Shown here piece by piece: positions 32,941-44,182 of a stretch of DNA of 64,000 nt; position 1 is the first letter of the stretch, and each line of letters opens with the position of its first letter. Source of the stretch: Pseudomicrostroma phylloplanum. Lineage: Eukaryota; Basidiomycota; Exobasidiomycetes; Microstromatales. The DNA lies in the NCBI GenBank assembly GCA_039545275.1, contig BCHS01000005.1:310001-374000 (forward strand), written 5' to 3'. Below the pieces are notes generated by a model. That model saw only the letters and a list, made by a program, of their open reading frames with translations. It ran no database searches and was not told the DNA's origin. The position numbers were made by a program, and so were the translations under genes.

Positions 32941-35900
32941 ATGGCATCTGGAGGTCAAGCTGGAGATTCTTCGAGGTCCGAGGGCCAAGGTCACTACGGG
33001 TCGTACGAGAGCACCTCTCGCAACGTGGCCGCTTCTTCTTCCTCTTCAAATTACTCTCATCTTTCTTCGTCTTCAACCTCGCCGCCGACACAGCGTAATT
33101 TCGCAAACTCATATGCCCCGACACATTCAGAAAGCCAGCGCGGCATCGTCTCATCCACATCGGAACAATTGTCCTCGGACACAGGGCAAGGCTCCTCCCA
33201 GTTGCGAGGTAGCGAAGCCGACAAGAGGAGACAGCGCATCCAGCAAGCTTGTAAGAGCTGTGGTGCAAAGCGGGTCAAAGTGAGTAAATGGTTCGTTCGG
33301 TGGCTTCGCCCATCTTCTGTCTCTGACCCCCAAAGATGGACCTGCTTCCCACAGTGTGATGGCGCTTTGCCCTGTAATACCTGTCTCAGGACGGGAGAGC
33401 AGTGCGAGTATGGCCGTCCCAAGAAGCGAGGGCCGCCCAAAGGCTCAACAAGGGCTCCGCCCAAGCGCCTTGCGCAGCAGCCGCCCTTGCAGACGCAACC
33501 AGCTGCTCAGCACAGCGGGAGTTACTTGACTTCCTCGTCCCATGGCAGCAGTGCCACTAGCGGTGGCACTAGCAGTGGGAGTGTCACGGCTCATCGCGGT
33601 CCTCCCCCCTTGTCACCGTCTATGCCTCCTTCTTACCGCTCCTACGAATACGGGCTCTCCTCTAGCCACTCTCACCCTTCTCGCAATGCGTTGCCAACCG
33701 ACCCAAGACTCACATCAAGCCAAGTAGGCGTCCAACGACAGCCAAGACGGCCATCTCCCCCATCTTCGGCATCTTCCTCATTGAACATTCATCGGGCCTT
33801 CCCTGGGGGCGGGACCCCTCCCCTATTACCACGACTGTCTACGTCGTCCTTTGACCGTCAACGCGGCCCTCTGCCGGCACCCTCGGTGCCTTCTCCTTCA
33901 GCCTCTTGGCATTCCAAGTTTCGCGGCGGGTCTTCTGGTCTCATGAATCTGCCTCGGCTTGTACGTACCGATACAGGAAGTTCATCCGGATCACGGTACT
34001 GGCCGGACAATGAGAGTCACCTTCAACGCGCACCTCGACGAAGCTCTCCTGCCTCTTTTGCTCTGGAAGCAATGGCTTCGACCAGCCGGGAGCCTCCTGC
34101 CTCTCCTACTGCCATGGGACAAATCAACTCTCAAGCCGCTCCTTCCCAGCCCACTGCGGTAGCAGCTCGATCGTTCGATGAAGAGATCGGTTCCCGGCAA
34201 CCTCCTGCATCGCTGTCGGCATCCCAGGACCTCGCATCTGAAGGTGTTTTTCTCGATTCGGCTTCTAGCATTGATAGCGGGCGCTCCAGGCTGCAGCTCT
34301 ATGAGCCACGCTTTCCCCAAGACGTGGAGGACACGATCTACAAGAACTATTGGAACATCATCTTCGGCCACTGGCCCATGCTTGTGAAACGCATGCTGCC
34401 GACCCTCAATGGCATGCCGCGCGTGGAAGAGCAGTCGGAGCCTCTGCTGCACAACGCGATCTTGTCTCTGGCTGCGTGCATCTGGAGCATCGAAAGGGAT
34501 GGGCCATTGCCTGCCGTCAAGTTCGGCGACGATGAGGAACCCCGAGTGCCTAGCGTTGAAGAGCTGTCCGAGATCTACTTCAGTGAGTCGACTGCGGTCT
34601 CAATCGATTTGCATGCAGCATGTGTTCACAGACTGACCTTGATGCCACTACCTCGACAATCCTCATTCAGCGCGTGCACGTTACTGGCTAGCCCGTACCG
34701 ACAATGACTCAAGCATTGAGACTGCTCAAGCGCTGCTCTGCATGAGTCTGAGAGAGGGTGGCTGTGGACGCTCTACGCAAGGTGCTCATTATGCTATGTC
34801 AGCATGCAGAGTCGCCCTTGACCTTGGGCTTCATCGGCACATGCCTACAGCTGACGCTTCGCCAGACGAGATTCAGACTCGACTACGTCTGTGGTGGTCG
34901 ATCTACACCCTAGACAAACTCAACGCCGCTCAATTAGGTCGACCCTGTGTCTTGCGATTTGTCGAGACGGACACCCCACTGCCTGACATCGACCATCCGG
35001 ACGAGTTGGAGATCTTGAGCCCGCTTGGCGGAGCATACACCGTTTGGCGCGCTGGTCGACCCATACAAGCTATTTCAGGACTCGTCGCCAGCTCCGAATT
35101 GGCAGTCATCTTGGAAGAGGTTTTGCGACAATACAACGTTGCACAACGCAGACCACCCCTCGCCACGCCACGCAATCTCGGTAGTAGCCAGCACTCGTCC
35201 GCACCACCTGAGGCTTGGGATGTAGCTGTGAGCAGACTTCATACTCAATTGGACGAATGGTACGACCAGTTACCGCCCCATCTCAGGCTACAAGAGGAAG
35301 GGTCTACATTGCCCCATGTCCTTTTCCAGCACATGTGGGCCTGTGCCACTCGTATCATCCTTCATCGACCCCACATTCTTCGAGAAGCAGTCAACGCACC
35401 GAGCCTGCCAGACTCCCATCTGATCTGCACAGAGAGCGCGCTGGAGCTCTGTCGCCTTGTAGCAATTCATCGGAGAGATCACGGTATCAAGAAGCTTTCT
35501 GGCACCATTTCCTACTGTGTCTTCACCGCGGCATCGATTCTCCTCGCGAACAGCACAAGTCCTGACATCAAGACGGCGACAGAGGCCAAAAAGCGCTTAA
35601 AGGAGTGCTGCGAGAGTCTTGGAGCCATTGGCGGAACATGGGGCAATGCTAGTGTCCATCTGTCTATCTTGAGAAGATTAGGCCAGAGCATAGACGCTGA
35701 TCTCGAAGGAACCGGGCTGGAGCCTGAAGATCCAAATCTTTCCCGGACAAAGACTGCAATCGCTCATCTGCTACACCCTGAAAGCTCGACGAGTGCGTCG
35801 CGGAGCTCGACGCGCGCTTTGCCCATGTCTCGTACCTCCAGCCAGCAGCGTAGCAGGGATACTCCTGGCGCATCAGCTCTCACCACGGAAGTGAGCGGTG

Positions 35901-36079
35901 CCATGAATACCACGGCTGGTCTCGAGTCGCGCTCGCCGGATAAGTTGCCCGAGGACATCATGCTCGCTCTCCGTGACGAGCAGTACTGGTCTCGGATGCC
36001 TCTGTCCTCCGAAAACGTTGAAGCCTGGAATCTCTTCACCAAGAGCTATTTGGAAGGGCGTCAAGCTTATGACGACTAG
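32941..36079 (+). CDS. Zn2Cys6 fungal transcription factor with Fungal_trans domain
   Basis: Exons 32941-33279, 33355-34582 and 34671-36079 join in phase to 991 aa. The DNA-binding zinc cluster is split by intron 1: C104-x2-C107-x6-C114, then C120-x2-C123-x6-C130 (text CKSCGAKRVK, CDGALPCNTC, GEQCEYG), followed by the basic linker RPKKRGPPKGSTR. A Ser/Pro-rich region of about 300 residues leads to the Fungal_trans (middle homology) domain: IYKNYWNIIFGHWPMLVKR, RARYWLARTDND across intron 2, YAMSACRVALDLGLHRH, RLWWSIYTLDKLNAAQLGRP and RIILHRPHILRE. This resembles the XlnR/CTF1-like class in layout. Target genes cannot be told; it shares its upstream region with the sirtuin. Confidence 0.95.
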
Positions 36080-37139
36080 AGATCCATTGAATTGTATGCA
36101 ATTCCTTTCCTAGGAGTTTAGAAGACCTTGTCCAACCACGTCGAAGAGCATCCATCAACATTCACCGAGGCTCGATTGATACTTGCGAGGCTCGGGACCA
36201 CAGGCTCCACTGTCGGTCGCCGCCCTCTTTTGTCTGTTGCTCGTCCGGATTATTTCGCTATTGATTGATATCCCTCCATCTGTAGACTCACCTTGTACCC
36301 TAGTACTAATCTCAGTAATGCCATCGCCCGCCTTTATTCTCAGCATAATATGTATGAATGTGTGCGTTCTCTCCAGCTCAAGCTTGTCCAGCTCTTACTT
36401 ACTTGGTCAAACCTGTGCAAGGGGTAATGAGGAAAGGGAGGAGTAGTGGACGGGGCGGGGCGGGGCGGGGCGGGCTAAGCCGGACGCTGGGCTCTGTTGG
36501 CGGGCGACACGATAATCGCAGATTGGCCCTGACTGGCAGGGTTCCTCTCATCCCTTGGGCGGCCCGCCTGCGCCTCGGTTGGGGCCGGCAGCTGGTCAGC
36601 GCGCGCGGAGGCTGGGCACATGCACGACGCCACCCACCCGGAGACCTGAGCAGGAGCTACTCACATGCATGATCGGCATACTTGATCGGGACCCTCTCTC
36701 TTACTACCACGTCCTTGGCCACAAGTCTGTCAACCTTCTTCTTCTTCTTCCTCGACTGTCTAACCGTTCGGACAGGCTTCCATCTCTTTATCTTGACCTC
36801 ACTCGTCGCCCTACTGCATAGTACGGATCATTAGACGGACAAGTACGGCACACCTTCGATCGTTCACACGACACAACCCTCAGCCGCCGGCAAAGCACTC
36901 GGAGACGTTCACCCGCTCCTACAGCCGCAGAAGCAGTGCACACTAGCTCAAATCAGGACTATCGCTCAAAATCGGATTCACCCTCTAGCGGATCGTCAGC
37001 CCAGAAAGGATCAGTGTCAACCATAATCTCCCTACGGCCGCTTTCATCAGTGGCGCAGCCTTTCGCTGTCCCCTCCGCATCAGTTTCTATCTCGACGGCC
37101 CCAACGACGTCCCTTTTTCTTCGGCGCTTGAGCACTAGG
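36080..37139. promoter_or_regulatory. Intergenic, 1.06 kb, upstream of the AIF/FSP1-like gene
   Basis: I see no gene. It holds a GGGGC repeat (36451-36474) and CTT-rich sequence near 36740. An open frame runs in phase with the downstream protein from about 36936 but has no ATG before 37140, so it may be leader. Confidence 0.55.
36451..36474 (+). repeat. Tandem GGGGC repeat, G-quadruplex-prone
   Basis: Four CGGGG units in a row followed by CGGGC give five closely spaced G-runs, enough to form a G-quadruplex on the plus strand. It lies about 670 bp before the AIF/FSP1-like start codon. Confidence 0.8.
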
Positions 37140-39443
37140 ATGGCGAGCGTTGGCACAAGTGGATCCTCGGTCCCAGTCGGTCCTGGCAGGATGGCTGCTG
37201 GACCGTCGATGCGACTCAATCTGCGCAAGAGGCAGGCTCAACCTTTGCAGGCTGGGCAGGCATCGATATCATCGTCTTCGTCTTCATCAGCAAAGCCTGC
37301 AACGGCAAATGACCCTTATGGCGTCGAGAGCTCAGGAACGAAAAACGTCGTCGTTCTAGGAGGCAGCTACGGAGGAATGCACGCTGCCTCTGTCCTCGCT
37401 CAGAAACTTCCTCCCTCGCATCGTGTCATCCTCATCGAGAGGAACAGCCACTTCAACCACCTCTACGTCTTCCCACGGTTTTCTGTCTTGCCTGGACATG
37501 AGCACAAAGCATTCATTCCTTACACTTCTATCTTCGGTACAGCTCCGAAGAGGCGCAGCTCTGCAAAGGCAGCAAGTCAAGGACAGCAGCAGCGAGGTCG
37601 ACGAGACCGAAGTTCAGAGCAACACGCAGGATCGTCCTCACAAGGCATCTTGGAGATGGGAGGGGATGCCAGACCTTCTGCCACGCCAGCGCAAGAGCTG
37701 TCTAGTGAGGACAGCGCCAGCGGCGAAGCTGCCTCCACATCCGACGAAGAGAGGTCGTGGGCCAGCGACTCTAGCAGTAGGAACAATGGTGGAAGTGCTA
37801 GAGACTCCCTTTTCAGCGCACGTAGCAGCAGTACCGCCTCGACTAGCGCAACAGTTCTTACCGAAGAAGCAGTTGCGGACAACGACCCCGGCAATAAAGC
37901 GATGGAAGGCGCCCTCCTCGCTGATGGAGGGAACAATGCTCGAGCAGAGGAGGATCTCGGACGTCCTGCTCTGGAAGTTGCGGAGCTTGGAGACGCCATC
38001 GAGAAAGGCCTGGATCTGACTGGCGAGCACACAAATGTGCGTGAAGATGCTGGAGCCACCTCATCTCTGAGCGAGAACGCTTCTGACGAGGAGGTCGATC
38101 TGGGCTTCGAAGACTCTGCACCACACGTGGTCCTTCAAGCCAGCGTCACCAAGATCACCGATTCTCACGTTGTGGTCACACCCGCTGCAGACGAGAACTC
38201 CGGCAAGTCAGCATCCTCAAAGCTCTGGTCGATCGACTCGCTCTCCATTCCCTATACGCATCTCATCTATGCTCTCGGCTCTCATTTGCCGGACCCTCTA
38301 CGAACGGTAGCTCGAACAAAGTCACAGGGCATGAGCTGGATGTCTGACGTGCAGGGTCAGATCAAGGACTCTCAGCGCATTGTCCTCGTCGGAGGAGGCG
38401 CTCTGGGTGTGGAATTTGCCACTGATATCAAGAGTGTCTACCCGGACAAGGACGTGATCCTGATTCACTCTAGGCAGAGGCTGTTGCCAAACTTCGATGA
38501 GAGGATCCACGAGATCGCCAAGGCTCGGCTGGAGGATCTGGGAGTAAAGCTGGTGCTGGGCGAGCGTTTGGCGCTCACAGAGGGATGTCCACAGGGCAGC
38601 ACCACTGCCTTGGATCCAGACCCAGAGCATGAAGCTGGCCAAGACTCTTCGCGACCCAAACCGATCAGACGCCCCAGCGATGCTCTCCACTCTGGCCTCA
38701 AGCGGGTGCGGACCACAGGCGGCAAGGAGTTCATCTGCGACCTTCTCATGCTTTGTACGGGCCAACAGCCCAACTCGGGTCTGATGGCCTCCCTCTCTCC
38801 CACGTCTGTGGATATCCACACCCGCCTGGTGAGGGTCCAGCCGACCCTACAAGTCGCCCTGCCGCCACCGGAGGAGGCTGTGCCAGGCCCCTTCGATGCC
38901 CGCCCACCTTGTGGAGACTGTGACTGTTTCCTCGACAAGAAGGCGGCTGGCTCGCAGCTGGACGAGCGACAAGAGCGGCACCTGGACGACCATGGCATCG
39001 ACTCTGAGGAGTCTAGTTCCAGGCAAGGCAGGATCCCAAATGTCTATGCCATCGGAGATGTGGCTGACGCTTTTGGGTCCTTGAATGCCGGTTACCAGGC
39101 TTGGAACATGGCAGACGTGGCAGCGGAGAACATCGTCCGCGATATCGGCGTTGCCTCGATTCGTGAATCGGCCGAGGCAGGCAATGGCAAGAGGAGTCCT
39201 TCCCCTTCCACCAGAGTTCAGCCGGCCGAGATGCTGACTTTCACTCCCGCGCCAAACATGCTCAAGCTCAGCTTGGGACTAGGGAAGATGGTCTCGCAGG
39301 GCGGACCTGTCACGGACAAGGACGAGCATGGCAATGAGCGGACGCGGCCCGACATCAGTGTCAAGGAGGATCCGCATGACCTGGGTGTTGTGGGCGTGTG
39401 GCAGTTCATGGCCGGCGCCCCGACAGAAGACTTGTACAAGTAA
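37140..39443 (+). CDS. AIF/FSP1-like FAD-dependent oxidoreductase
   Basis: A single exon from ATG 37140 gives 767 aa. The FAD-binding turn is VVVLGGSYGGMHAASVLAQ (from residue 70), followed by HRVILIERNSHFNHLYVFPR. The NAD(P)H motif IVLVGGGALGVEFATDI starts at residue 414, and the second FAD motif VYAIGDVAD is near 638. The HLYVFPR text is typical of the AMID/FSP1 (AIFM2) branch, which passes electrons from NAD(P)H to quinones. Between the FAD motif region and the rest, about 185 residues of acidic, Ser-rich sequence are inserted, and there is another insert near 535-560, so the protein is about twice the usual 370-400 aa. A C-rich loop (CGDCDC) lies near residue 593. The first 60 residues are basic and Ser-rich and could target mitochondria; this is not certain. 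Confidence 0.88.
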   Translation: MASVGTSGSSVPVGPGRMAAGPSMRLNLRKRQAQPLQAGQASISSSSSSSAKPATANDPYGVESSGTKNVVVLGGSYGGMHAASVLAQKLPPSHRVILIERNSHFNHLYVFPRFSVLPGHEHKAFIPYTSIFGTAPKRRSSAKAASQGQQQRGRRDRSSEQHAGSSSQGILEMGGDARPSATPAQELSSEDSASGEAASTSDEERSWASDSSSRNNGGSARDSLFSARSSSTASTSATVLTEEAVADNDPGNKAMEGALLADGGNNARAEEDLGRPALEVAELGDAIEKGLDLTGEHTNVREDAGATSSLSENASDEEVDLGFEDSAPHVVLQASVTKITDSHVVVTPAADENSGKSASSKLWSIDSLSIPYTHLIYALGSHLPDPLRTVARTKSQGMSWMSDVQGQIKDSQRIVLVGGGALGVEFATDIKSVYPDKDVILIHSRQRLLPNFDERIHEIAKARLEDLGVKLVLGERLALTEGCPQGSTTALDPDPEHEAGQDSSRPKPIRRPSDALHSGLKRVRTTGGKEFICDLLMLCTGQQPNSGLMASLSPTSVDIHTRLVRVQPTLQVALPPPEEAVPGPFDARPPCGDCDCFLDKKAAGSQLDERQERHLDDHGIDSEESSSRQGRIPNVYAIGDVADAFGSLNAGYQAWNMADVAAENIVRDIGVASIRESAEAGNGKRSPSPSTRVQPAEMLTFTPAPNMLKLSLGLGKMVSQGGPVTDKDEHGNERTRPDISVKEDPHDLGVVGVWQFMAGAPTEDLYK

Positions 39444-40044
39444 AGGGCTGGGCTGAGAGACTGTCTTTACGCATCGCGGTAAGGCGTTGCCGCCAACGTC
39501 AATATCATCATTGCAACTACCTTACCACGCCCTGCTTTTGATTGCTTGTATGACCTTTGTGCCTGAAGTAATTCAGAAGTGAAGGGAGTCTCACAAAAGG
39601 CCAATGGGCATGCCGAGGCAAACAAAAAGGTCTGAGTGGGGAGCGTGGATATCGCGGGCGCGGAAGCGTGGTGCCGTCAAAATCACGTTTTGCGGGACAG
39701 AGACATTTGGACTTCGGCACGCACGCAGCTCACGGAGATACCATCCCTTGTGCTCCACTTCCCCCCCCTGTCGCCTCCTTCCCGGCTCACCTTGACCCTG
39801 AACCCACTGTGATACCTACATTTCTCCCTTACTCTTTCTTCTCATCCATCTTTGATCCTGATCCTTGAAGGCGACGTATACCACCGGCTTGAGCCGCTTC
39901 TGACTCACCTGCTCGCTCCTTCAAATTCAACTGCATCACACGGGAGGCAAGTCTAGAATACCACAGAGCCCGTGACCTCACTAATCTCACCATCAGCCAT
40001 CAGCCGTTGGGCTCTCTTCAGCGGCAGAAGCTCTTCAGTAGCTC
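39444..40044. other. Intergenic: oxidoreductase 3' end and MFS transporter promoter
   Basis: No gene seen in about 600 bp. Sequence becomes CT-rich toward the transporter start. Confidence 0.6.
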
Positions 40045-42063
40045 ATGGCTTCCGCCTCTCACCACAATGGCGATCGCGAGGCGCTGGATACCCCTCATGC
40101 AGCGCCGGCCCTGGGAACCTACAACCGGCGCTCATCCGACTCGGGCAGTTCGCGTACAAGGCGGCTGTCCTCCTCTGGTGCACCGCAGAGCGGCAGCAAT
40201 CCCAAGCAGGCGGTGAGGGGAGCCGAGGTCCATGATGCGGAGAAAGCGAACGATACGGCCTCCTCCTCGGCTCAAACATCAGAAGAGCAGTCACCCCAGT
40301 CTGCCATAGGCGAGAAAGCGGGAACAGGAGCGGCCGATCCCAAGCTAGTGACCTGGGACGGGCCGGACGATCCTGCAAATCCACAAAATTGGTCGACATT
40401 TAAAAAGTGGCAGGTGATCCTCGTTGCGTCCACTTGCTCCCTCTGTGTGACAAATAATTCGAGTATCGTAGCGAGTAATTACGAGCCGATAGAGGCCGAT
40501 TTCGGCATTAGCAGGACAGTGGCGATTCTCGGCCTGAGCTTGTTCGTCACTGGACTGGGTATAGGACCGGTGAGTGGAACGTGCAAACATCGGTGGACTG
40601 GCGAGAGGGGAAGTCATCTGACTAGACCTCCTGTACCTCTTGCAGCTCTTCCTGGGTCCTTTCTCAGAAGCGTATGGCAGGCGGCCCATCTACCTAGTCA
40701 GCTTTGCTCTCTTTACCCTCTTCCAATTACCTGTCGCCTTCGCCAATCAGTGAGTAGGGTTGACCGATCAGTTTGCCTGCCTGGCATAGTATACGGGGCA
40801 ATTCTACTGACACTTGATACTTTCCCCATCGTAGTGCTGCGATATTCCTTGTCTTCCGCTTCCTCGTTGGTATGGCAGGTTCCGCCTTTCTGTCGGTGGC
40901 AGGAGGCACCGTTGTTGACATGTTCAATCCTTACTACCTCTTCGCGCCCATGGTGAGTGATATGAGAGCTGCATATTCCCGCAGAGATCTTCAATATGCT
41001 GACCCTTACTCTTTCTCTGCTCAGTGTGTATACACTGCCTCTCCCTTCGGAGGTCCAGCACTTGGACCGCTCATCGGTGACTTTATTGTAGCATACAAGA
41101 CCTGGCACTGGGTCTGGTACGTGACCATGATGTGGTCTGGATTCCAATACCTCCTGATCGTCTTCCTTGCTCCAGAAACGTATGGACCCAAGCTGCTCAC
41201 GCAGCGTGCGCAGAGGTTGCGTAAAGAGACTGGCGATGAGAAGCTGTACAGCGCTCACGAGGAGACCAGGAAGGAGCAGGAGTGGTGGCCAACGATGAAG
41301 AGCACATTGAGCACGGTTCCGATGCTGCTTATCAGAGAGCCTATGTTGCTCGCACTCTGCCTCTGGTCGGCTCTGCTACTGGGCATCCTGTATGCCTTCT
41401 TCCAGGCGTACCCCATCGTCTTTACGGAGCAGCACGGATTCACCAGCACGCAGACCGGTATGGCCTTCTTGGGCCAGACCGTCGGGATCATCCTGGCGCT
41501 TTGTACTGTGCCCTACTGGTCGAAACTGTATCAAAAGGCCACACATAAGCACGGAGGAGTTGCGCCCCCCGAAGGTGAGTGTTGATCCAGTAAAGCTCTC
41601 TTACCTAGCATACTCCCTAGCGTTTCACTGATGCATTCTGGTGCTTCTTTTCCCGCTACGCTCAGAACGACTGCCTATGTGCATGGTCGGCGCCTTCTTG
41701 ACCGTCATCGGCCTCTTCATCTTCGCCTTTACCAGCTATGCCAGCGTGCACTGGTCGGGCCCCATCGTCGGGTCCGTCTTCTTCGGCGCTGGCGTCCTGT
41801 TCATCTACGCAGGCGTCTTCACCTACACGTCCAGCTGCTGGAAGCCCGTCGCCGCCTCGGCCATGGCGGCCAACAGTCTTGTGCGCTCCAGCTTCGCGGC
41901 TGCCCTACCCCTCTTCACCACACCGATGTACAACGCCATGGGCACAGATGGAGCTACGGCCCTCTTGGCCGCTCTCAATGTCCTGATGATTCCGATTCCA
42001 TTTGTACTCTACAAGTATGGAGCACGCATCCGAGCTAGGAGTTCTTATACTATGCAGCCTTGA
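40045..42063 (+). CDS. MFS transporter, DHA1 drug:H+ antiporter type
   Basis: Five exons, 40045-40569, 40646-40749, 40835-40952, 41025-41574 and 41666-42063, join in phase to 564 aa. A disordered cytosolic N-terminus of about 105 residues ends with WDGPDDPANPQNWSTFKKW, the standard lead into helix 1 of the fungal DHA1 family. Twelve membrane helices follow. The loop after helix 2 reads GPFSEAYGRRPIYL, the MFS signature, and helix 5 region has GGPALGPLIGDF. PETYGPKLL marks the end of the first half. The central loop is charged and helices 7-12 run to FVLYKYGARIR. The family exports drugs or polyamines from the plasma membrane in exchange for protons; the substrate is not known. It converges on DSD1 with about 120 bp between. 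Confidence 0.95.
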
Positions 42064-42182
42064 AGAGCCTCGGAGGCTGCCGGCACGGAAAGCAAATACC
42101 TACTCCATCATCATTCATTTCTCATCTTGTTCTCCCAGAATTTCTCGCTTCTTCCTCCATGTGCTACTTTATACAATCTCTA

Positions 42183-43871
42183 TCACCAGCCCTTCCAGGG
42201 TACCCAAATGTCAGCTACTTTTCGCTCCAGTGGCTCTGCTTGTGTGCTTTCCGGTGGGTCGTCGACGATGAAGTAGAAAGGGTGAGCTGCTAGGGTCATG
42301 CACGCACTTCGGGCCAGAGGGGAGATTGCAGCGGGCGTGTGAGCAAAGAGACTAACGCTGGAAAGGGAGAGACGTGTTGCACTGCACTCACTGTTGTGGC
42401 ACGATCGTCACTCGCTCACCCACCTCGGGCATACGAGGGATTGCTTTGAATGGCTCGTCCAGCGTCCACTGTTCCTCCCACTGCGCTGGTCCGCCTTCTC
42501 TGAGCGTGAGAATCCCATGCTCCTGCGATGGTCTCCCCAGCTGCCATCCTCTCAGCTCTTTGGGGTATACAACATGTCCAAAGCCGCCCCATGGACCTCG
42601 ATCCTTGGAGAAGGCGATGCCGCCCGCATCGATCAGTGCTTCTCCCAGCTGCGACGCTTCCTTCGAGCCCTTCTGCTGCGCATGCGATTGTTCTGCGCCT
42701 CTTCCAGGGTAAGTGGAGACGACGGAGCACAGTACCGACACGGCAACATCGCCCATCTGGCTCGGCTGTGCAGCGCCAGTGATGTTGGGCATAGCCTTTG
42801 TCGCCAGCTGCTGCAAGTCCAGAAAGGGATAGTTGCCCGCGTGCAGCTCCAGCTCGCAGTGCGCTGGGAGCTCTTGCTGTACTCGCGCTAGCGTGGCCGA
42901 GGAAGGAGCACGAGAAGCGGCATGAGCGGTGGGGGTGGAGCCTACGCTCAGTACTAGGGGCGATGAGGCGGTAGATGGGAGGAGAGTCTGAGCGTGCGAG
43001 GCGGCTTGGACTACGGCTCGCACCTCGGAGGTGAGAAAGGCGTCTGCTTCTGAGGGTTCGCGCGAGTCGTAGGAGTGGCCTGCGTGGGCGTAGAAGCCAT
43101 ACAGGGTCACGTGCGAGGACGACTTTGCGATCAGCCTGAGGAGGTCTGAGAATGCTGGAGAGTCTGGAGGGAGACCAGCGCGGCTGTGAGAAACATGTGA
43201 CGGTCAAGGAGAGGAGTACAGGTGAGTCAGCTGTGATCTTCTCCCCTTCCGCCTGGCTGCCCTAAGACCCACCCTCCGCCATTGTCCAGCTTGACCATGA
43301 TGGACCACGGCTGGTCCTTGTTCTGAGCTACAAGGGCTGCTATTTGTGCTTCACTGTCTACGAGGAGTCTGACTTGTGCTTGCTGGACCTCCTTCTGTAC
43401 CTGAGAGCGAAGCTCAGCGAGCTGAGGGATGCGAGCTCCCGAAACGGGTAGGCCGTAGATGATCTGATAACAAGAGCCGAGGAGAGGGTCAGTAGCTCAG
43501 CTTATGGATGAACGACTATGTACCTCAGAACGTACATCTCCCACGACGCCCTCCTTGACAAGTCCTGCGTTCACAAGGCCCCACGCCTCGGCAAGGGTGC
43601 TAACAACGACTCTTCCCGGCTTGCCCGTCGGTGAGATCATCTCTCTGGTGCCCTCTGCCGTCTTGTGCGTCTTGACATGGACTCGTAGTGGCACCTTCCA
43701 TGATGCTGCGATCTGTGCCATGCGAGCGGCATTGCGCCGGATGATGCTCCGGTCCAGGATGAGAGTCGGGGTGGGCAGGGCCGAGAGAGGAAGGCCGTGG
43801 TAAGCCTCCAGGAGGGCTTCCTTTGAAGGAAGCGGGACCAGTGCCGATGGGCGAGAGGTAGAAGCCATCAT
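42183..43871 (-). CDS. DSD1: D-serine dehydratase-like PLP enzyme (DSD1 family)
   Basis: Four exons, 43871-43524, 43463-43273, 43183-42392 and 42306-42183, join in phase to 484 aa. The family is a fold-type III (alanine-racemase-like) PLP enzyme that uses zinc to deaminate D-serine to pyruvate and ammonia. The Schiff-base lysine is in RVHVKTHKTAEG (Lys67). VKLDNGG joins RAGLPPDS across intron 2, and FYAHAGHSYDS, LSVGSTPTAH and ELHAGNYPFLDLQQ follow. The last exon starts with the zinc ligands His444 and Cys446 (VPQHACMTLAAHPF) and ends DIWVPWKGW, so without it the enzyme would lack its metal site. Donors here are unusually varied: GTACAT, GTGGGT and GTGAGT. The closest alternative is D-threonine aldolase, but the HAC motif favours D-serine. 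Confidence 0.93.
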
Positions 43872-44182
43872 TATAGAGGTCGGTATGGGCAAGATGGCAA
43901 GTGAGGAGAAGAAAGGTATGCTATGTCTGCGGCATGATAAGTAACCCAGGGCGAGTCCGAGTCATTGCGAGGAAAGCTTCCCTTGAGCCCATTTGCGGAA
44001 GTGAGGCTGCGTGGAGGGTGGCCCATGCGCAGAGCGGAGTCTGAACCCCTTAGGTCCCATCTGGCTTTGCCCCCGCCAAGTAGGAGATGCGGTGCTTATC
44101 CCTCGTATTACCCTTTTGTACATTGTCATAGCCCCGAATCTGCATCCTCACTGCTGTGATCTCCCCCTTGTGCCGCAGTCGC
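43872..44182. promoter_or_regulatory. Divergent promoter region between DSD1 and AMMECR1 genes
   Basis: 311 bp lie between the two start codons. No clear TATA box. Confidence 0.5.
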
